Shown one piece after another: positions 17,827 to 25,878 of a stretch of 64,000 nucleotides of DNA. The stretch lies in NCBI RefSeq assembly GCF_013416775.1, contig NZ_SZVI01000013.1:620001-684000 (forward strand), read 5' to 3'. The translations under genes and the position numbers were made by a program. The DNA is from Rhodoferax sp. BLA1. GTDB taxonomy: Bacteria; Pseudomonadota; Gammaproteobacteria; Burkholderiales; Burkholderiaceae_C. Under the pieces are notes generated by a model, which worked only from the letters and a program-made list of their open reading frames with translations, searched no databases and was not told the DNA's origin. Position 1 is the first letter of the stretch. Each line of letters begins with the position of its first letter.

Positions 17827-19886
17827 CCTGGTGCCCCTGTCATGATGTTGCCGGTGCCAGCTGACATGTTCGCCACCATGCCGGTGGCATTCATGCTGGT
17901 TTGTGTCACACGCACCCGGTCATCGCTCACACTCACCTTAATCTCGCCCTGCATCTTGGGCGGCTCTTTCTTGGCATCGGTGCGCAACCACTCCACCAGC
18001 CCGCCCAACGCACCACCCACAGCCCCACCAACCACAGTGCCCACCACTGGCACCAGGCTGCCCACCATCGCCCCGGTGGCTGCACCATTGAGCATGCTCG
18101 ACCCATAGCGCGCCACCGCAGATCCTTCGCCAGCCGCCGCATCCAGACCAGCGCCACCCACCAAAGCGCCCACACCCAACAAACCCGCCCGACCCACCGT
18201 CTTGCCAGACGGCAAATACGGCACAGCGCGCCCAGCAGCATTGGTTATGGCCTTGCCAACCCTGCCACCGCCACCCCCGGCAGTCAGGGTAAACACCCCA
18301 GCTGCAGCCGCTGCTGCGCCAAGCGCTGTGGCAGCCAGCGTGGCGCTCCCAGTGAGCACCGGGAACCTCTCTGACAAAGTAGAGAAACCACTGGCCATTG
18401 AGCCAATAGCCGGTGTCAAACTGTCCAGCGCCTTGCTCTTACCCAGATCATTTAGCTCACCAGCCACACGCATCTCAACGCCCGACCTGTTGCGCATATG
18501 CGCATAGTCGCCGTCCACCACTGAGCCAGCCATGCCAAACGATGCATTCACCTTGTCGGCCACATCCTTGTTGCGCAGCCCAAATAGCGCGCCGCGCGCC
18601 TGCATGTCCTGAAAATACCTGCCAATGCTCTGCCCCTCGGCCATGCCCTTGATCGACTCAATCGCCGCTGCTTGATCCTCGGAGGTTTTGGCCGCTTTTA
18701 GCCGGGCCATGGCGGGCTTCAGGTTCGGGTTTTTTTCAATCTCCGAGTCGATCACGTTCTGCCAGGCTGTCAACGGGTCAACACCCTGTGCCCGTTGCAT
18801 CATCAGGTACTTGGCCAAGTCACCCCGGCCTGCCTTCTCAAAATCCTTGGCCGTGTCTGAAGACGCCAGTTTGGGCAGCAAGTTGGCCACGTTCATGGCC
18901 GCCTGGTCTGATGACCCCGCCGTGGTGCGTGCCTGTTGCAGCAGCACAATCAGCTGTTTAAAGCCAGCCTCGCCCGTCAAACCCGCCGCCTTGGCAGCTG
19001 GCAACAGCGCGGGCAAGTGCTTGGCCATGTCGCTTTTTTCGAACGCCCCGGCCACTGCACCCGCACTGCTGATGCCCATCAGCCGCTGCGCCCCAGCCAC
19101 ATCCTTGGCGTAGCCGCTGCCAATAAAGCTGCCCATCATGGTGGCCACTTGGTCGGCCGCGCTGCCAGACCCGGTCGACACCTTCCCGATGTAGGGCAAT
19201 ATTTGCAGTGCCCCTTGCACGCCGCCTACCTGGTTGTCAGCCACCAGCTTTTCCAACGCCGACATAGCCGCGTCTTTCGTAATGCCGGTTTTCACAGCAT
19301 TTGCAATGGCAGCTTTTATCTCAGCATCCCCAGCTCTGCGCCCTGTCGGTCCAAACTCGGCATAGGCCGTGTTCGACAGCAGGCCCACCCGTTCATCAAA
19401 CCCCAGTGCACTGCGCACCGGGTCGCGCAGCGTGTATGCCGCCGCCGCCCCACCGGCCATCACCGCGCCACCCACTTGCAAGGCCTTCACCCCGCGTGCC
19501 TGCAGCTCAGCCGCACGGGCAGACTTCTCTTGTGCAGCGGTCAGCTTGCCCATCTCATTGGTCAGCTGAGTCACCTTCTGGCGCGTGGCATCCATGGCGC
19601 GGGCTTGCTCCTGGGCGCTCAGCTTGCCAGCGCGCATCAGCCGGTTGTAGGCCGCCTCGGTCTGCGCAATCTCGCGCTGAATGCGCTGCTCACTGCGCAC
19701 GCCCAGCACCTCACGGGCCTGGCTGGTGCGCTCGTAGCTGGTGCGCTGGCGGGCATTGCCGCGCTCAACCTCCTGGGTGGTTTTCTCAGCCGCCTGCTTC
19801 ACCCGCGCAGCAAACTTGTCAATGCCAGGCGTGGCGCTGTCATGCAGCCCAAGCCGCACCGATACATCTACCGCCGCATTGCCCAT
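17823..19886 (-). CDS. Phage tail tape measure protein
   Basis: 687 residues from ATG 19886, chosen because GGAG precedes it; the longer frame begins with a GTG inside the terminator hairpin. The N-terminal 150 residues are a coiled coil (AARVKQAAEKTTQEVERGNA). A TP901-type tape measure core follows (YAEFGPTGRRAGDAEIKAAI, SALEKLVADNQVGGVQGALQ) and there are hydrophobic Gly/Ala-rich segments near 510-640. It sets tail length and enters the host with the DNA. An unusually strong intrinsic terminator overlaps its ribosome binding site (19887-19921). Confidence 0.92.
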   Translation of the reverse strand: MGNAAVDVSVRLGLHDSATPGIDKFAARVKQAAEKTTQEVERGNARQRTSYERTSQAREVLGVRSEQRIQREIAQTEAAYNRLMRAGKLSAQEQARAMDATRQKVTQLTNEMGKLTAAQEKSARAAELQARGVKALQVGGAVMAGGAAAAYTLRDPVRSALGFDERVGLLSNTAYAEFGPTGRRAGDAEIKAAIANAVKTGITKDAAMSALEKLVADNQVGGVQGALQILPYIGKVSTGSGSAADQVATMMGSFIGSGYAKDVAGAQRLMGISSAGAVAGAFEKSDMAKHLPALLPAAKAAGLTGEAGFKQLIVLLQQARTTAGSSDQAAMNVANLLPKLASSDTAKDFEKAGRGDLAKYLMMQRAQGVDPLTAWQNVIDSEIEKNPNLKPAMARLKAAKTSEDQAAAIESIKGMAEGQSIGRYFQDMQARGALFGLRNKDVADKVNASFGMAGSVVDGDYAHMRNRSGVEMRVAGELNDLGKSKALDSLTPAIGSMASGFSTLSERFPVLTGSATLAATALGAAAAAAGVFTLTAGGGGGRVGKAITNAAGRAVPYLPSGKTVGRAGLLGVGALVGGAGLDAAAGEGSAVARYGSSMLNGAATGAMVGSLVPVVGTVVGGAVGGALGGLVEWLRTDAKKEPPKMQGEIKVSVSDDRVRVTQTSMNATGMVANMSAGTGNIMTGAPG

Positions 19887-19921
19887 AAAAAAAGCTCCAA
19901 ACACCGAAGTGCATGGAGCTT
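19887..19921 (-). terminator. UUCG-capped terminator hairpin overlapping the tape measure RBS
   Basis: On the minus strand the sequence folds as AAGCTCCATGCAC-TTCG-GTGTTTGGAGCTT, a 13-bp stem with one mismatch and one G-U pair capped by a UUCG tetraloop. It is followed by a run of seven T that ends at the tape measure ATG. The GGAG of the 3' arm is also the only ribosome binding site for that gene. It could terminate part of the transcripts and hide the RBS at the same time. Confidence 0.8.
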
Positions 19922-19978
19922 AATTTTTAGCCCGGCATGGGCCACCGCCGGAAACGATTCACTGGGGTCTGGGGTGCC

Positions 19979-20484
19979 TTAAAACTCTTTGCCCGCCATC
20001 ACCGCGCTCACCTGGGCCCACGCAAACAACTCACTCAGTGTCAGAGCCTTCACCACCGGCAGCGGCTGGTGCATCACGCTGGTCACCAGGGCCACCGCCT
20101 GCACCACCCGTATCACTTTTTTTTCAATACCTCGGCTTCAATGGTATCGGCCATCCCGTTAATCAAATCCTCGGCACTGGTCGTTCCGGTGCCAGCATCA
20201 TCTCTCGCTACGGCCATCGCCGTCGGTTTCGGGTTAGCCGCCACTTCGTCAGCCGTCAGCAGGGCATCAATGATTTTTTCAGCCCGCTGGTAGTCAGCGC
20301 CGTGCAGCCGCTGGATCAGCGCCACATCGGTGCCTGCCACGCTGGCAATCAGCGCAATGCGCTGCGCCACGCCACCGCGCTGGTCAAAAGCCAGATAGTC
20401 GCCTGCCACTGTGTGGTCGCGAAAAGTCAGCTCAGACACGATAGCCTTGCCGATAGTGATGGGGTGTAACAGGGGAAATTTCAT
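19979..20484 (-). CDS. Tail assembly chaperone, -1 frameshift fusion form (gp41-gp41' type)
   Basis: The first chaperone frame ends with A8-G followed by TGA at 20113. If ribosomes slip back one base on A-AAA-AAG, reading continues for 45 codons to TAA at 19979 and adds VIRVVQAVALVTSVMHQPLP then VVKALTLSELFAWAQVSAVM and AGKEF. That frame has no start codon near its 5' end but looks protein-like and ends with a stop well before the tape measure gene. Tailed phages commonly make a chaperone and a frameshifted longer form just before the tape measure gene (lambda gpG/gpGT). The fused product would be 168 residues. Confidence 0.7.
20113..20484 (-). CDS. Phage tail assembly protein (Mu gp41-like chaperone)
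   Basis: 123 residues from ATG 20484. It has the Mu gp41/TAC family start MKFPLLHPITIGKAIVSELT and FRDHTVAGDYLAFDQRGG, then ALIASVAGTDVALIQRLHGADY. It chaperones the tape measure protein during tail assembly and is not part of the virion. Its last codons before TGA are TTG-AAA-AAA-AAG, a slippery sequence (see the frameshift form). It follows a cargo cassette instead of the tail tube gene, which is its neighbour in Mu. Confidence 0.85.
   Translation of the reverse strand: MKFPLLHPITIGKAIVSELTFRDHTVAGDYLAFDQRGGVAQRIALIASVAGTDVALIQRLHGADYQRAEKIIDALLTADEVAANPKPTAMAVARDDAGTGTTSAEDLINGMADTIEAEVLKKK
20116..20124 (-). other. Programmed -1 frameshift slippery site (A8G)
   Basis: On the minus strand AAAAAAAAG lies directly before the TGA of the tail chaperone gene. 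A-AAA-AAG heptamers are efficient -1 slippage sites in bacteria. The -1 frame remains open for 45 codons and has coding character, which supports use of the site. Confidence 0.7.
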
Positions 20485-20520
20485 GCTTCTGGTCCTTTTG
20501 GATTGATGAAAATGGAGCAA

Positions 20521-20700
20521 TCAAGAGCCCGGCCGGGGGCTCGGCCTGGCGTAACGTGAAGGTATGCCTTGAGCGTGTTGAACAACGCGCTGCTCAGCAG
20601 CCCAGCGCCGCAGCTGCTCAGCAGCAAGCTGTTTTTCAAGTTCCGCGACACGAGACAGGGCATCAGCAAGCGGATCTGGTGCTTTGTGAGAGGTCGTCAT
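20521..20700 (-). CDS. Small coiled-coil protein coupled to the tyrosine recombinase
   Basis: 59 residues, ATG at 20700 overlapping the TGA of the recombinase gene (ATGA). The sequence is amphipathic and helical (LADALSRVAELEKQLAAEQL followed by RRWAAEQRVVQHAQ). The coupling argues that it is translated and belongs to the recombinase cassette. It may be a recombination directionality factor or other accessory, but I see no family signature. Confidence 0.5.
   Translation of the reverse strand: MTTSHKAPDPLADALSRVAELEKQLAAEQLRRWAAEQRVVQHAQGIPSRYARPSPRPGS
20525..20542 (-). terminator. Weak hairpin at the end of the cargo cassette
   Basis: GAGCCC / GGGCTC with a 6-base GC loop at the 3' end of the small ORF. 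It is followed on the minus strand by TTGATTG, so a poor T-tract. It might mark the 3' border of the inserted cassette or attenuate transcription into the chaperone gene. Confidence 0.3.
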
Positions 20701-21623
20701 GCTGATTGCAGTTCAAGAGTTTTCCAGCTGCCCGCTGACAGGCCCCGGTCATCGTTGTACATGTCCGTCATTTGCTGGGTCGTGTGACCGAGAAGGACCA
20801 TGGTGTTGATGCCCTGAACGCGATATAGACGCTCAGACAGCGAGCGGATTTCATGCAGCGACACGGGAGTGCCAGTTTTTGGCGGCGGTATGGACGCCTC
20901 CCGTGCTTCCTCAAACCGGGCTGACAGGCTAGCGGCGCCCGGACGCTTGCCGGTTGATTTGCGCAACAGGTATTCGTCTCCTTTGGCGTATCCAATACAG
21001 GCCTCAATTGCCTCGCCAACACTGACACCGATGGCATCCATGCGCAAGTCCAGCGGGATGGCCAGCCTTGCTCCGGTCTTGGCTTGTTCGATATGAAGGT
21101 GGCCATCCCAGACATCTTCCGGCCGCATTTTGACCAGATCACTGCGGCGCTGACCGGTGACAAGGGCCAGCACCATCATGTGTGCCACCCAAGGTGGCAT
21201 GTGCTCGACCGCGTATGAATAGATGGCGAGCCATTGCTCCAGCGTCAACCGATTACGCCTGACGGTGACATGCTGCGCCCGGATCTGCGCCGCTGGGTTG
21301 CGGTCCAGCCAGCCGTAATCGAGAGCACCGTTGAACATCGACTTGGTTTCAATCAGCAGTCGCTTGGAAAGCGGCGGATGGTCTTTGTGGATCCGCCCGA
21401 TGAAGGCCGAAACGTCATGTGGTCTGATGCGGGAAATGATCCGACCGCGCCCCAGGCCTCGCACCACATGGGCGGTCGAGCACCGGCGGTTTGCCTTGGT
21501 CTTGTCGGTGACCGGAAGGCCTTCGATGATTTGGTCGTAGACCTCAGACCACTGCCCCAGGGTCCTGTAGCGCGGAAGCACTACACCGACCGTATGGGAC
21601 AGGGCAAACGAGATAACGGACAT
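20697..21623 (-). CDS. Tyrosine recombinase/integrase in the tail operon
   Basis: 308 residues from ATG 21623; a TTG at 21647 overlapping the upstream stop is an alternative. All catalytic residues of the family are visible: Arg in TGQRRSDLVKM (about 159), Lys in EQAKTGARLAIPL (about 182), HEIR (about 257-260), His in LLGHTTQQMT (about 280) and Tyr in DMYNDDRG (about 289). An N-terminal core-binding domain precedes it. It therefore looks active. A Mu-like phage integrates by its DDE transposase and has no need for it, so this is cargo: a relic or functional integrase of a smaller element, or a recombinase acting elsewhere in the phage. No att-like or invertible repeat was recognised beside it. 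Confidence 0.85.
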   Translation of the reverse strand: MSVISFALSHTVGVVLPRYRTLGQWSEVYDQIIEGLPVTDKTKANRRCSTAHVVRGLGRGRIISRIRPHDVSAFIGRIHKDHPPLSKRLLIETKSMFNGALDYGWLDRNPAAQIRAQHVTVRRNRLTLEQWLAIYSYAVEHMPPWVAHMMVLALVTGQRRSDLVKMRPEDVWDGHLHIEQAKTGARLAIPLDLRMDAIGVSVGEAIEACIGYAKGDEYLLRKSTGKRPGAASLSARFEEAREASIPPPKTGTPVSLHEIRSLSERLYRVQGINTMVLLGHTTQQMTDMYNDDRGLSAGSWKTLELQSA

Positions 21624-21643
21624 GGGTGCAGAGGGGATTGGGT

Positions 21644-22993
21644 TCAAACATAGCCAAGAGACTGCATCAGCGCGAAAGCACGTGGCAGCAGCAAATCGTG
21701 CGCTTTTTGGTTAAGGTGGGTCACGTCTGCACGGAACGCTGTCGGGATAATCTGGTTTGCCTGATCTGCAATGTCCTGTGCGGTCTTTGTGTACCCGGCA
21801 TCCGTAAATGCTTGATCTGATCGCAAATAGTCGTCAACATCAAAGTATCGAGCCCCGTAAGTTGCCGCGAGGTTGGCGTTCACCCCATGCAGCATGTCGT
21901 ATTTGTATGTGCCAACCTCGGATGTGACCCGTGACGAAATGCCCTGCACAATGAACCGAGCATCGGGCAGGGACTCAGTAACAGCCAGAACAATGTCATG
22001 CCACAGCGCCGTCAGTGTGGCGACTGTCACGCCACCCGTGCCATCTGTCGGCAAGCTGTTCCCGCCGCCTTCAAGCACAAAAATGGCGTCAGGCCAATTA
22101 GCTTTGACGTAAGCCATAGATGGCCGACCTTGGATGCCTCCATTGCGGATGTAACTGGCAATTGCCCCCAGCGTAGCGCCTGCTACGCAGTGGTTAGCAA
22201 AAGCGAGCTTTATGGTGAACAAGTCCCCGAGCTTTGACATGTAAGGGGTTGCCTGCCCATTTCCGCTCCCGTTACTGTCGCCGTAGCCCATGATGCGCGT
22301 CCGGTTGGGATACGCAATACCAGATGCAAACGACCAAGTACCAGCAGATTTGCCGCGGTTGGACGCAAATGCTTTTGCTGCAGCGGCTCCACGCAGGCTC
22401 AGATACACATCAGGGCGCACAGCCAAATACTGCCCTCGCTCACCAACATCAGCCGGGGCGTTGGCCGCTGTGCGCAGCTGGCTCAATGCAGCCGGAAAGG
22501 ATGGGATGGTATTGAGCCACAACATGAATTCACGAATCGCAAGCGGCGACTGGTAGCACACGTTTGGCGCAAGGGTTGAATACGCCAGTGTGAATGCAGG
22601 GCTGGCGTCTGTGATGGTCAAAGCGATTTCAGCGCCATTGACATAAGCCTTTAGCCGCTTTGCACCTGCCGCTGCGTTGGTGTCCCACTCAACCACAATG
22701 TGGTCTTCGGCGTTCGCCGCAAGCATTTGGTACGAGGTGCTGACCGCTGACAGACTGTTGGCGCCATTGACCAAGCTGATCGTCAGAAACTCGGTTCCGT
22801 TGAGGCCAATCGTGATGGGCGTGCATTTAACAGCGTAGCGCAGTGATACGCCGTTCAAGTTGTCAAAGTGCTTCCCAAAAGCGGACAGCGCGCCAACCCC
22901 GCCATCTGCCACCCCCGTGACGGCTCCGGTGATGTGGTACGAATAGCCCGTGTAGATGCCTTTGGGAGCTGAAATAGCTGCTGCTGAGTGCAT
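21644..22993 (-). CDS. SGNH/GDSL-type hydrolase with N-terminal LamG-like region, likely virion-associated
   Basis: 449 residues. Residues 50-150 look like a concanavalin A/LamG-like beta sandwich (VSLRYAVKCTPITIGLNGTE, DHIVVEWDTNAAAGAKRLKA). The C-terminal half has the SGNH blocks: MGYGDSNGSGNG (Ser about 240), EGGGNSLP (Asn about 312) and the DxxH pair RADVTHLNQ (Asp 423, His 426). Such enzymes are lipid or carbohydrate esterases. In a tail operon a receptor deacetylase or tail-decorating enzyme is plausible. There is no signal peptide. It starts one base after the stop of the preceding gene (TGATATG), so the two are coupled. Confidence 0.7.
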   Translation of the reverse strand: MHSAAAISAPKGIYTGYSYHITGAVTGVADGGVGALSAFGKHFDNLNGVSLRYAVKCTPITIGLNGTEFLTISLVNGANSLSAVSTSYQMLAANAEDHIVVEWDTNAAAGAKRLKAYVNGAEIALTITDASPAFTLAYSTLAPNVCYQSPLAIREFMLWLNTIPSFPAALSQLRTAANAPADVGERGQYLAVRPDVYLSLRGAAAAKAFASNRGKSAGTWSFASGIAYPNRTRIMGYGDSNGSGNGQATPYMSKLGDLFTIKLAFANHCVAGATLGAIASYIRNGGIQGRPSMAYVKANWPDAIFVLEGGGNSLPTDGTGGVTVATLTALWHDIVLAVTESLPDARFIVQGISSRVTSEVGTYKYDMLHGVNANLAATYGARYFDVDDYLRSDQAFTDAGYTKTAQDIADQANQIIPTAFRADVTHLNQKAHDLLLPRAFALMQSLGYV

Positions 22994-22994
22994 A

Positions 22995-23474
22995 TCAGCC
23001 CACCTTAGCTAGGTATTTATTGGGTGTCGTGGTGGGAATGATGTGGATCATCTGGCCTTGAAATGGCGCAGAGACTGATGTCGAGCCGTCTACAAGCGTC
23101 ACCCCAGAGCCCACAGCGACAACAATCTGCCCTGTGCCTGTATTCATCAAGGTCAGGCCCTTGGCAACGGTGCTGGCCGTAAGGGTGACTGTAAATGTGC
23201 TGCTGGTGCTGTTCTCAAGAATCGCGCCGTTGTCCGCCGATGTCGTGGCGCGAGTGGCGGTTAAGGCCACTGAAGTGCTGCTGCCACCACCGCCCATTTC
23301 TATCGGCAAACCCGTGCTCGGGTCAATAATTTCAATCGCCCCGGTGAGACTCTCCTTTGCCGTCACTGGCGCACCCAAGTCCTTGCCCTCATGGTCAAGG
23401 ATCGACACCAGCTTGTTGCCGCGAATGACCCCGCGCAGGTTGACGATGCCGTCGCTGGTAGCTGGGCCGCCCAT
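22995..23474 (-). CDS. Hypothetical structural-type protein of the cargo cassette
   Basis: 159 residues. The N-terminal part (LRGVIRGNKLVSILDHEGKD and IEIIDPSTGLPIEM) is followed by a Gly-rich joint and a Ser/Thr-rich beta region (TRATTSADNGAILENSTSST). Late in the protein come VAVGSGVTLVDGS and a C-terminus reading NKYLAKVG. The pattern resembles the hinge and attachment parts of phage spike or decoration proteins. It begins two bases after the tail tube stop and is coupled to the SGNH hydrolase gene, so the pair may form one two-part virion component. No confident family. Confidence 0.5.
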   Translation of the reverse strand: MGGPATSDGIVNLRGVIRGNKLVSILDHEGKDLGAPVTAKESLTGAIEIIDPSTGLPIEMGGGGSSTSVALTATRATTSADNGAILENSTSSTFTVTLTASTVAKGLTLMNTGTGQIVVAVGSGVTLVDGSTSVSAPFQGQMIHIIPTTTPNKYLAKVG

Positions 23475-23476
23475 GG

Positions 23477-23833
23477 TTACATCTTCTCGCTGGTGTTGCT
23501 GATCAGGGTCAGCTTGGCATCGCCATCGGCCACGCCAACCGCATCTGTGGCAAACGCCCTTGCCATCAAATGCACCGACCCATCAGACAAGCGCACCGTC
23601 ACATCCTCATTGACGATGGCCCCCAGGGCCACCACGTCCACACCAGGTGTCAAGTTCAGATTCAGCTCCAGGCGCGCAGGTGTGCCGCTTTCGGTGAAAC
23701 CACCGTCTTCTGGCAGACGGCCCGGCTTGTGTTCGCGCTTCTTGCCGCTGGGGGTGAACGTGCCGGGCTTGTCAGCCAGGGCAAGCTTGCCCACGCTGGG
23801 CACACTCACCGTTTCAATGTTGGTCATGCTCAT
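23477..23833 (-). CDS. Phage tail tube protein (Mu gpM-like)
   Basis: 118 residues. Tail tube family pattern: ETVSVPSVGKLALADKPGTF, the repeated GGFTESGTPARLELNLNL, and DVVALGAIVNEDVTVRLSDG. It polymerises inside the sheath. It lies 60 bases after the sheath gene, as in Mu. Two in-frame ATGs (23833, 23827) are possible starts. Confidence 0.85.
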   Translation of the reverse strand: MSMTNIETVSVPSVGKLALADKPGTFTPSGKKREHKPGRLPEDGGFTESGTPARLELNLNLTPGVDVVALGAIVNEDVTVRLSDGSVHLMARAFATDAVGVADGDAKLTLISNTSEKM

Positions 23834-23893
23834 TCAAAAGCTCCTCAATGGTCACAAAATGGTCTGTCAAACGGGCTTCAAAGCGGCTTCAAA

Positions 23894-25366
23894 TCACGCC
23901 ACCGGCACCGCTTTGCGGAACTTGGCACGCCCAGCCAAGATGTAGAACGGGCTCAACACCACCGGCTGATCCACATAGTTGAAACGGCTTGGGTTCGTGG
24001 GGTCTTGCTCCACCACCAGGGTGCTCTTGTAGTAGTCATACGCCTGGCACCAGCCTTTTTCGCGCATCAGGGTGAACTGGTACAGGCTCAGCAAATAGGC
24101 GCGCACATCGGCCTCAGTGGTAATGCGCAGCCCAGGGCGATACCCCTCGTTCGTCTTGGCCGCCGCTGTGCCGGTAAAGCGCTGGATCGCCCCAATGCGC
24201 TGCTCGTACCGGATGCGCTCCATCACCTCTGCGGCGTTGATGTCCAGGTAAGCGTCATCTGCGCTGCCGTCTGGCCGGTACTGGTACATGCTGATCAGAC
24301 GCTTGACGCTGCAAGTGCCGTCCTGTGTCATCTGCAGCACGCTCATACCCTTGTAAAGCAGGCTGTTGGCTTGCGTCCAGTCAAAGTAGCTCACACCCAC
24401 CAGGCCGGTGAGCGTGCGCCCCTCCAGGCTCTCCACCGGGTTGTTGCGCAGCTTGGGTGCAGCAGCTGCCGCCACGATGGCCGCAGCCTCCCAGTGGCTC
24501 ACCGGGTTGATACCCAGCGCCAGTGTGCTGATGTGCTCGTAATTGCCCGTGGCGCCAAAAGCCACCGCAGCCGCATAGTCCCCGCGCATGGCCGCAAACG
24601 CCCGGAAGCCCGCCTGCACCGGTGGCCGATAGCGCAGCACGCTCTCGGTGTGCCAGGCGGCCAGCGTAGCCTGGTCATTCATGCCCAGCGCCACATAGTT
24701 GTACCAGCGCTGTCCAATGATGCTGGTCAGCGCACCAGGGGCCGGGTCACCCGTGCCGCCGGTCATGGCGTTGATGGTCAGCCCCAGGCCTGCGGGCGTG
24801 CGCTCGCCATACAGGTTTGTGCGCAGGTCAATACCGTTGCCACAAGTGCCTTTGTGCCGGGCGGTCAGGGTCACCGTGCTGGCGGTCACCGCAGCTGTCA
24901 CCGGCAAGTCCAAGGTGCTGGCCGTGATAGCCGCCGCAATGGCCGCAGCCACAGCCGTGGTGGCCATGCCAGCCGTGATACCCACACTCACCAGGTCACC
25001 ACCGATGTACAGGCCCAGCGTGCCCGCCTCGCTGGGCACAGCAGTGGCCACCAGCGTGCCTGTCGCGGCCACCCCGGCCACGTTGTCGGCATAGGGCAGC
25101 ATGTACACATCCAGCGCCTGGTCAATCGCCCGGTACCGGGACACCATGCGGGCCAGCATGCTGCCAGCGCCCGCCTTGGTTTTGGCATCCTGCACGCTGC
25201 TCACCAGCGTGATCTCACCGGCCGGGGCCGTGCCAGCCGCCAGCTTCTGGCCCACGATCAGCACGCTGCCCAAGCCACCAGACAAGCCAGCAGCACTGCC
25301 ATCAATCTCGATGTACGCACCTGGATAACGCAGGGCGCTGGGGATGTTGTCAAACGAAACGCTCAT
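23894..25366 (-). CDS. Phage tail sheath protein (Mu gpL-like)
   Basis: 490 residues of a contractile tail sheath: N-terminal SVSFDNIPSALRYPGAYIEI, the middle PYADNVAGVAATGTLV, and the C-terminal polymerisation domain (NSLLYKGMSVLQMTQDGTCS, VKRLISMYQYRPDGSADDAY, ending LAGRAKFRKAVPVA). Together with gpM it marks a myovirus-type tail. The ATG overlaps the stop of the upstream gene (ATGA). Confidence 0.95.
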   Translation of the reverse strand: MSVSFDNIPSALRYPGAYIEIDGSAAGLSGGLGSVLIVGQKLAAGTAPAGEITLVSSVQDAKTKAGAGSMLARMVSRYRAIDQALDVYMLPYADNVAGVAATGTLVATAVPSEAGTLGLYIGGDLVSVGITAGMATTAVAAAIAAAITASTLDLPVTAAVTASTVTLTARHKGTCGNGIDLRTNLYGERTPAGLGLTINAMTGGTGDPAPGALTSIIGQRWYNYVALGMNDQATLAAWHTESVLRYRPPVQAGFRAFAAMRGDYAAAVAFGATGNYEHISTLALGINPVSHWEAAAIVAAAAAPKLRNNPVESLEGRTLTGLVGVSYFDWTQANSLLYKGMSVLQMTQDGTCSVKRLISMYQYRPDGSADDAYLDINAAEVMERIRYEQRIGAIQRFTGTAAAKTNEGYRPGLRITTEADVRAYLLSLYQFTLMREKGWCQAYDYYKSTLVVEQDPTNPSRFNYVDQPVVLSPFYILAGRAKFRKAVPVA

Positions 25367-25878
25367 AGGTTCTCTCCAGTAACGGGTTGCAATCTGTCAA
25401 AAGGCGGTGGGTCGGGCAGGTAGTTGGTCAGGTGCGCGTCAAATGTGTAGCGGTCGCGCCACCACAAATCGCCATCGGTGTACTCAATCACCTGGCCGCC
25501 CGCAAACTTGATCGACCGAATCCAGGTCCGGTTATGCGTACCCAGCGGCTCCTGGGGGTAGCGCCAACCAAGCAGCAGCGCATGCACAGCCCGGCGGTAG
25601 CGCAGCAGCGCGTCATCCGTCTCGCCAGCTGACTGCATGCGCACATTGGTGATCGCAATCACCACATCAAACGCCAGGGCCACGTCTTCGGCCCGCTCAC
25701 CCTTGGGCGTCACGGTATCCGCATCACGCACAAGCCAGCACGCGGGCAACGGCAAGGATTTGATCGTGGCCGTCTTGGCAAACTCAGCCGCACCGCCCAC
25801 CTCGCGAAACCAGTGATCAGCAAAGCCAGACGGCTGGCCCGTGCGAATCAGCACAATCAGCGGCGTCAGAGAGATCAT
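25363..25878 (-). CDS. Tail terminator-like protein (Mu gp37-like)
   Basis: 171 residues. It occupies the place of Mu gp37 between the DUF1320 protein and the sheath. The features fit head-tail joining or tail terminator proteins (VALAFDVVIAITNVRMQSAG, RRAVHALLLGWRYPQEPLGT, YTFDAHLTNYLPDPPPFDRL). Start ATG 25878 overlaps the DUF1320 stop (ATGA). The assignment is mainly by position and general shape. Confidence 0.68.
   Translation of the reverse strand: MISLTPLIVLIRTGQPSGFADHWFREVGGAAEFAKTATIKSLPLPACWLVRDADTVTPKGERAEDVALAFDVVIAITNVRMQSAGETDDALLRYRRAVHALLLGWRYPQEPLGTHNRTWIRSIKFAGGQVIEYTDGDLWWRDRYTFDAHLTNYLPDPPPFDRLQPVTGENL

Noticed and set aside
18936-19982. 348-codon plus-strand ORF over the tape measure gene
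   Set aside because: Composition is a His/Gln/Leu-rich mirror of the tape measure codons; no start context or family signature.
20481-20669. 62-codon ORF beginning MLMPCLVSRN before the tail chaperone gene
   Set aside because: It overlaps, in another frame, the better supported 59-residue ORF at 20521-20700 that is coupled to the recombinase by ATGA.
23570-25423. 617-codon plus-strand ORF over tail tube and sheath genes
   Set aside because: Spans two well-identified genes on the opposite strand and has no recognisable domain.
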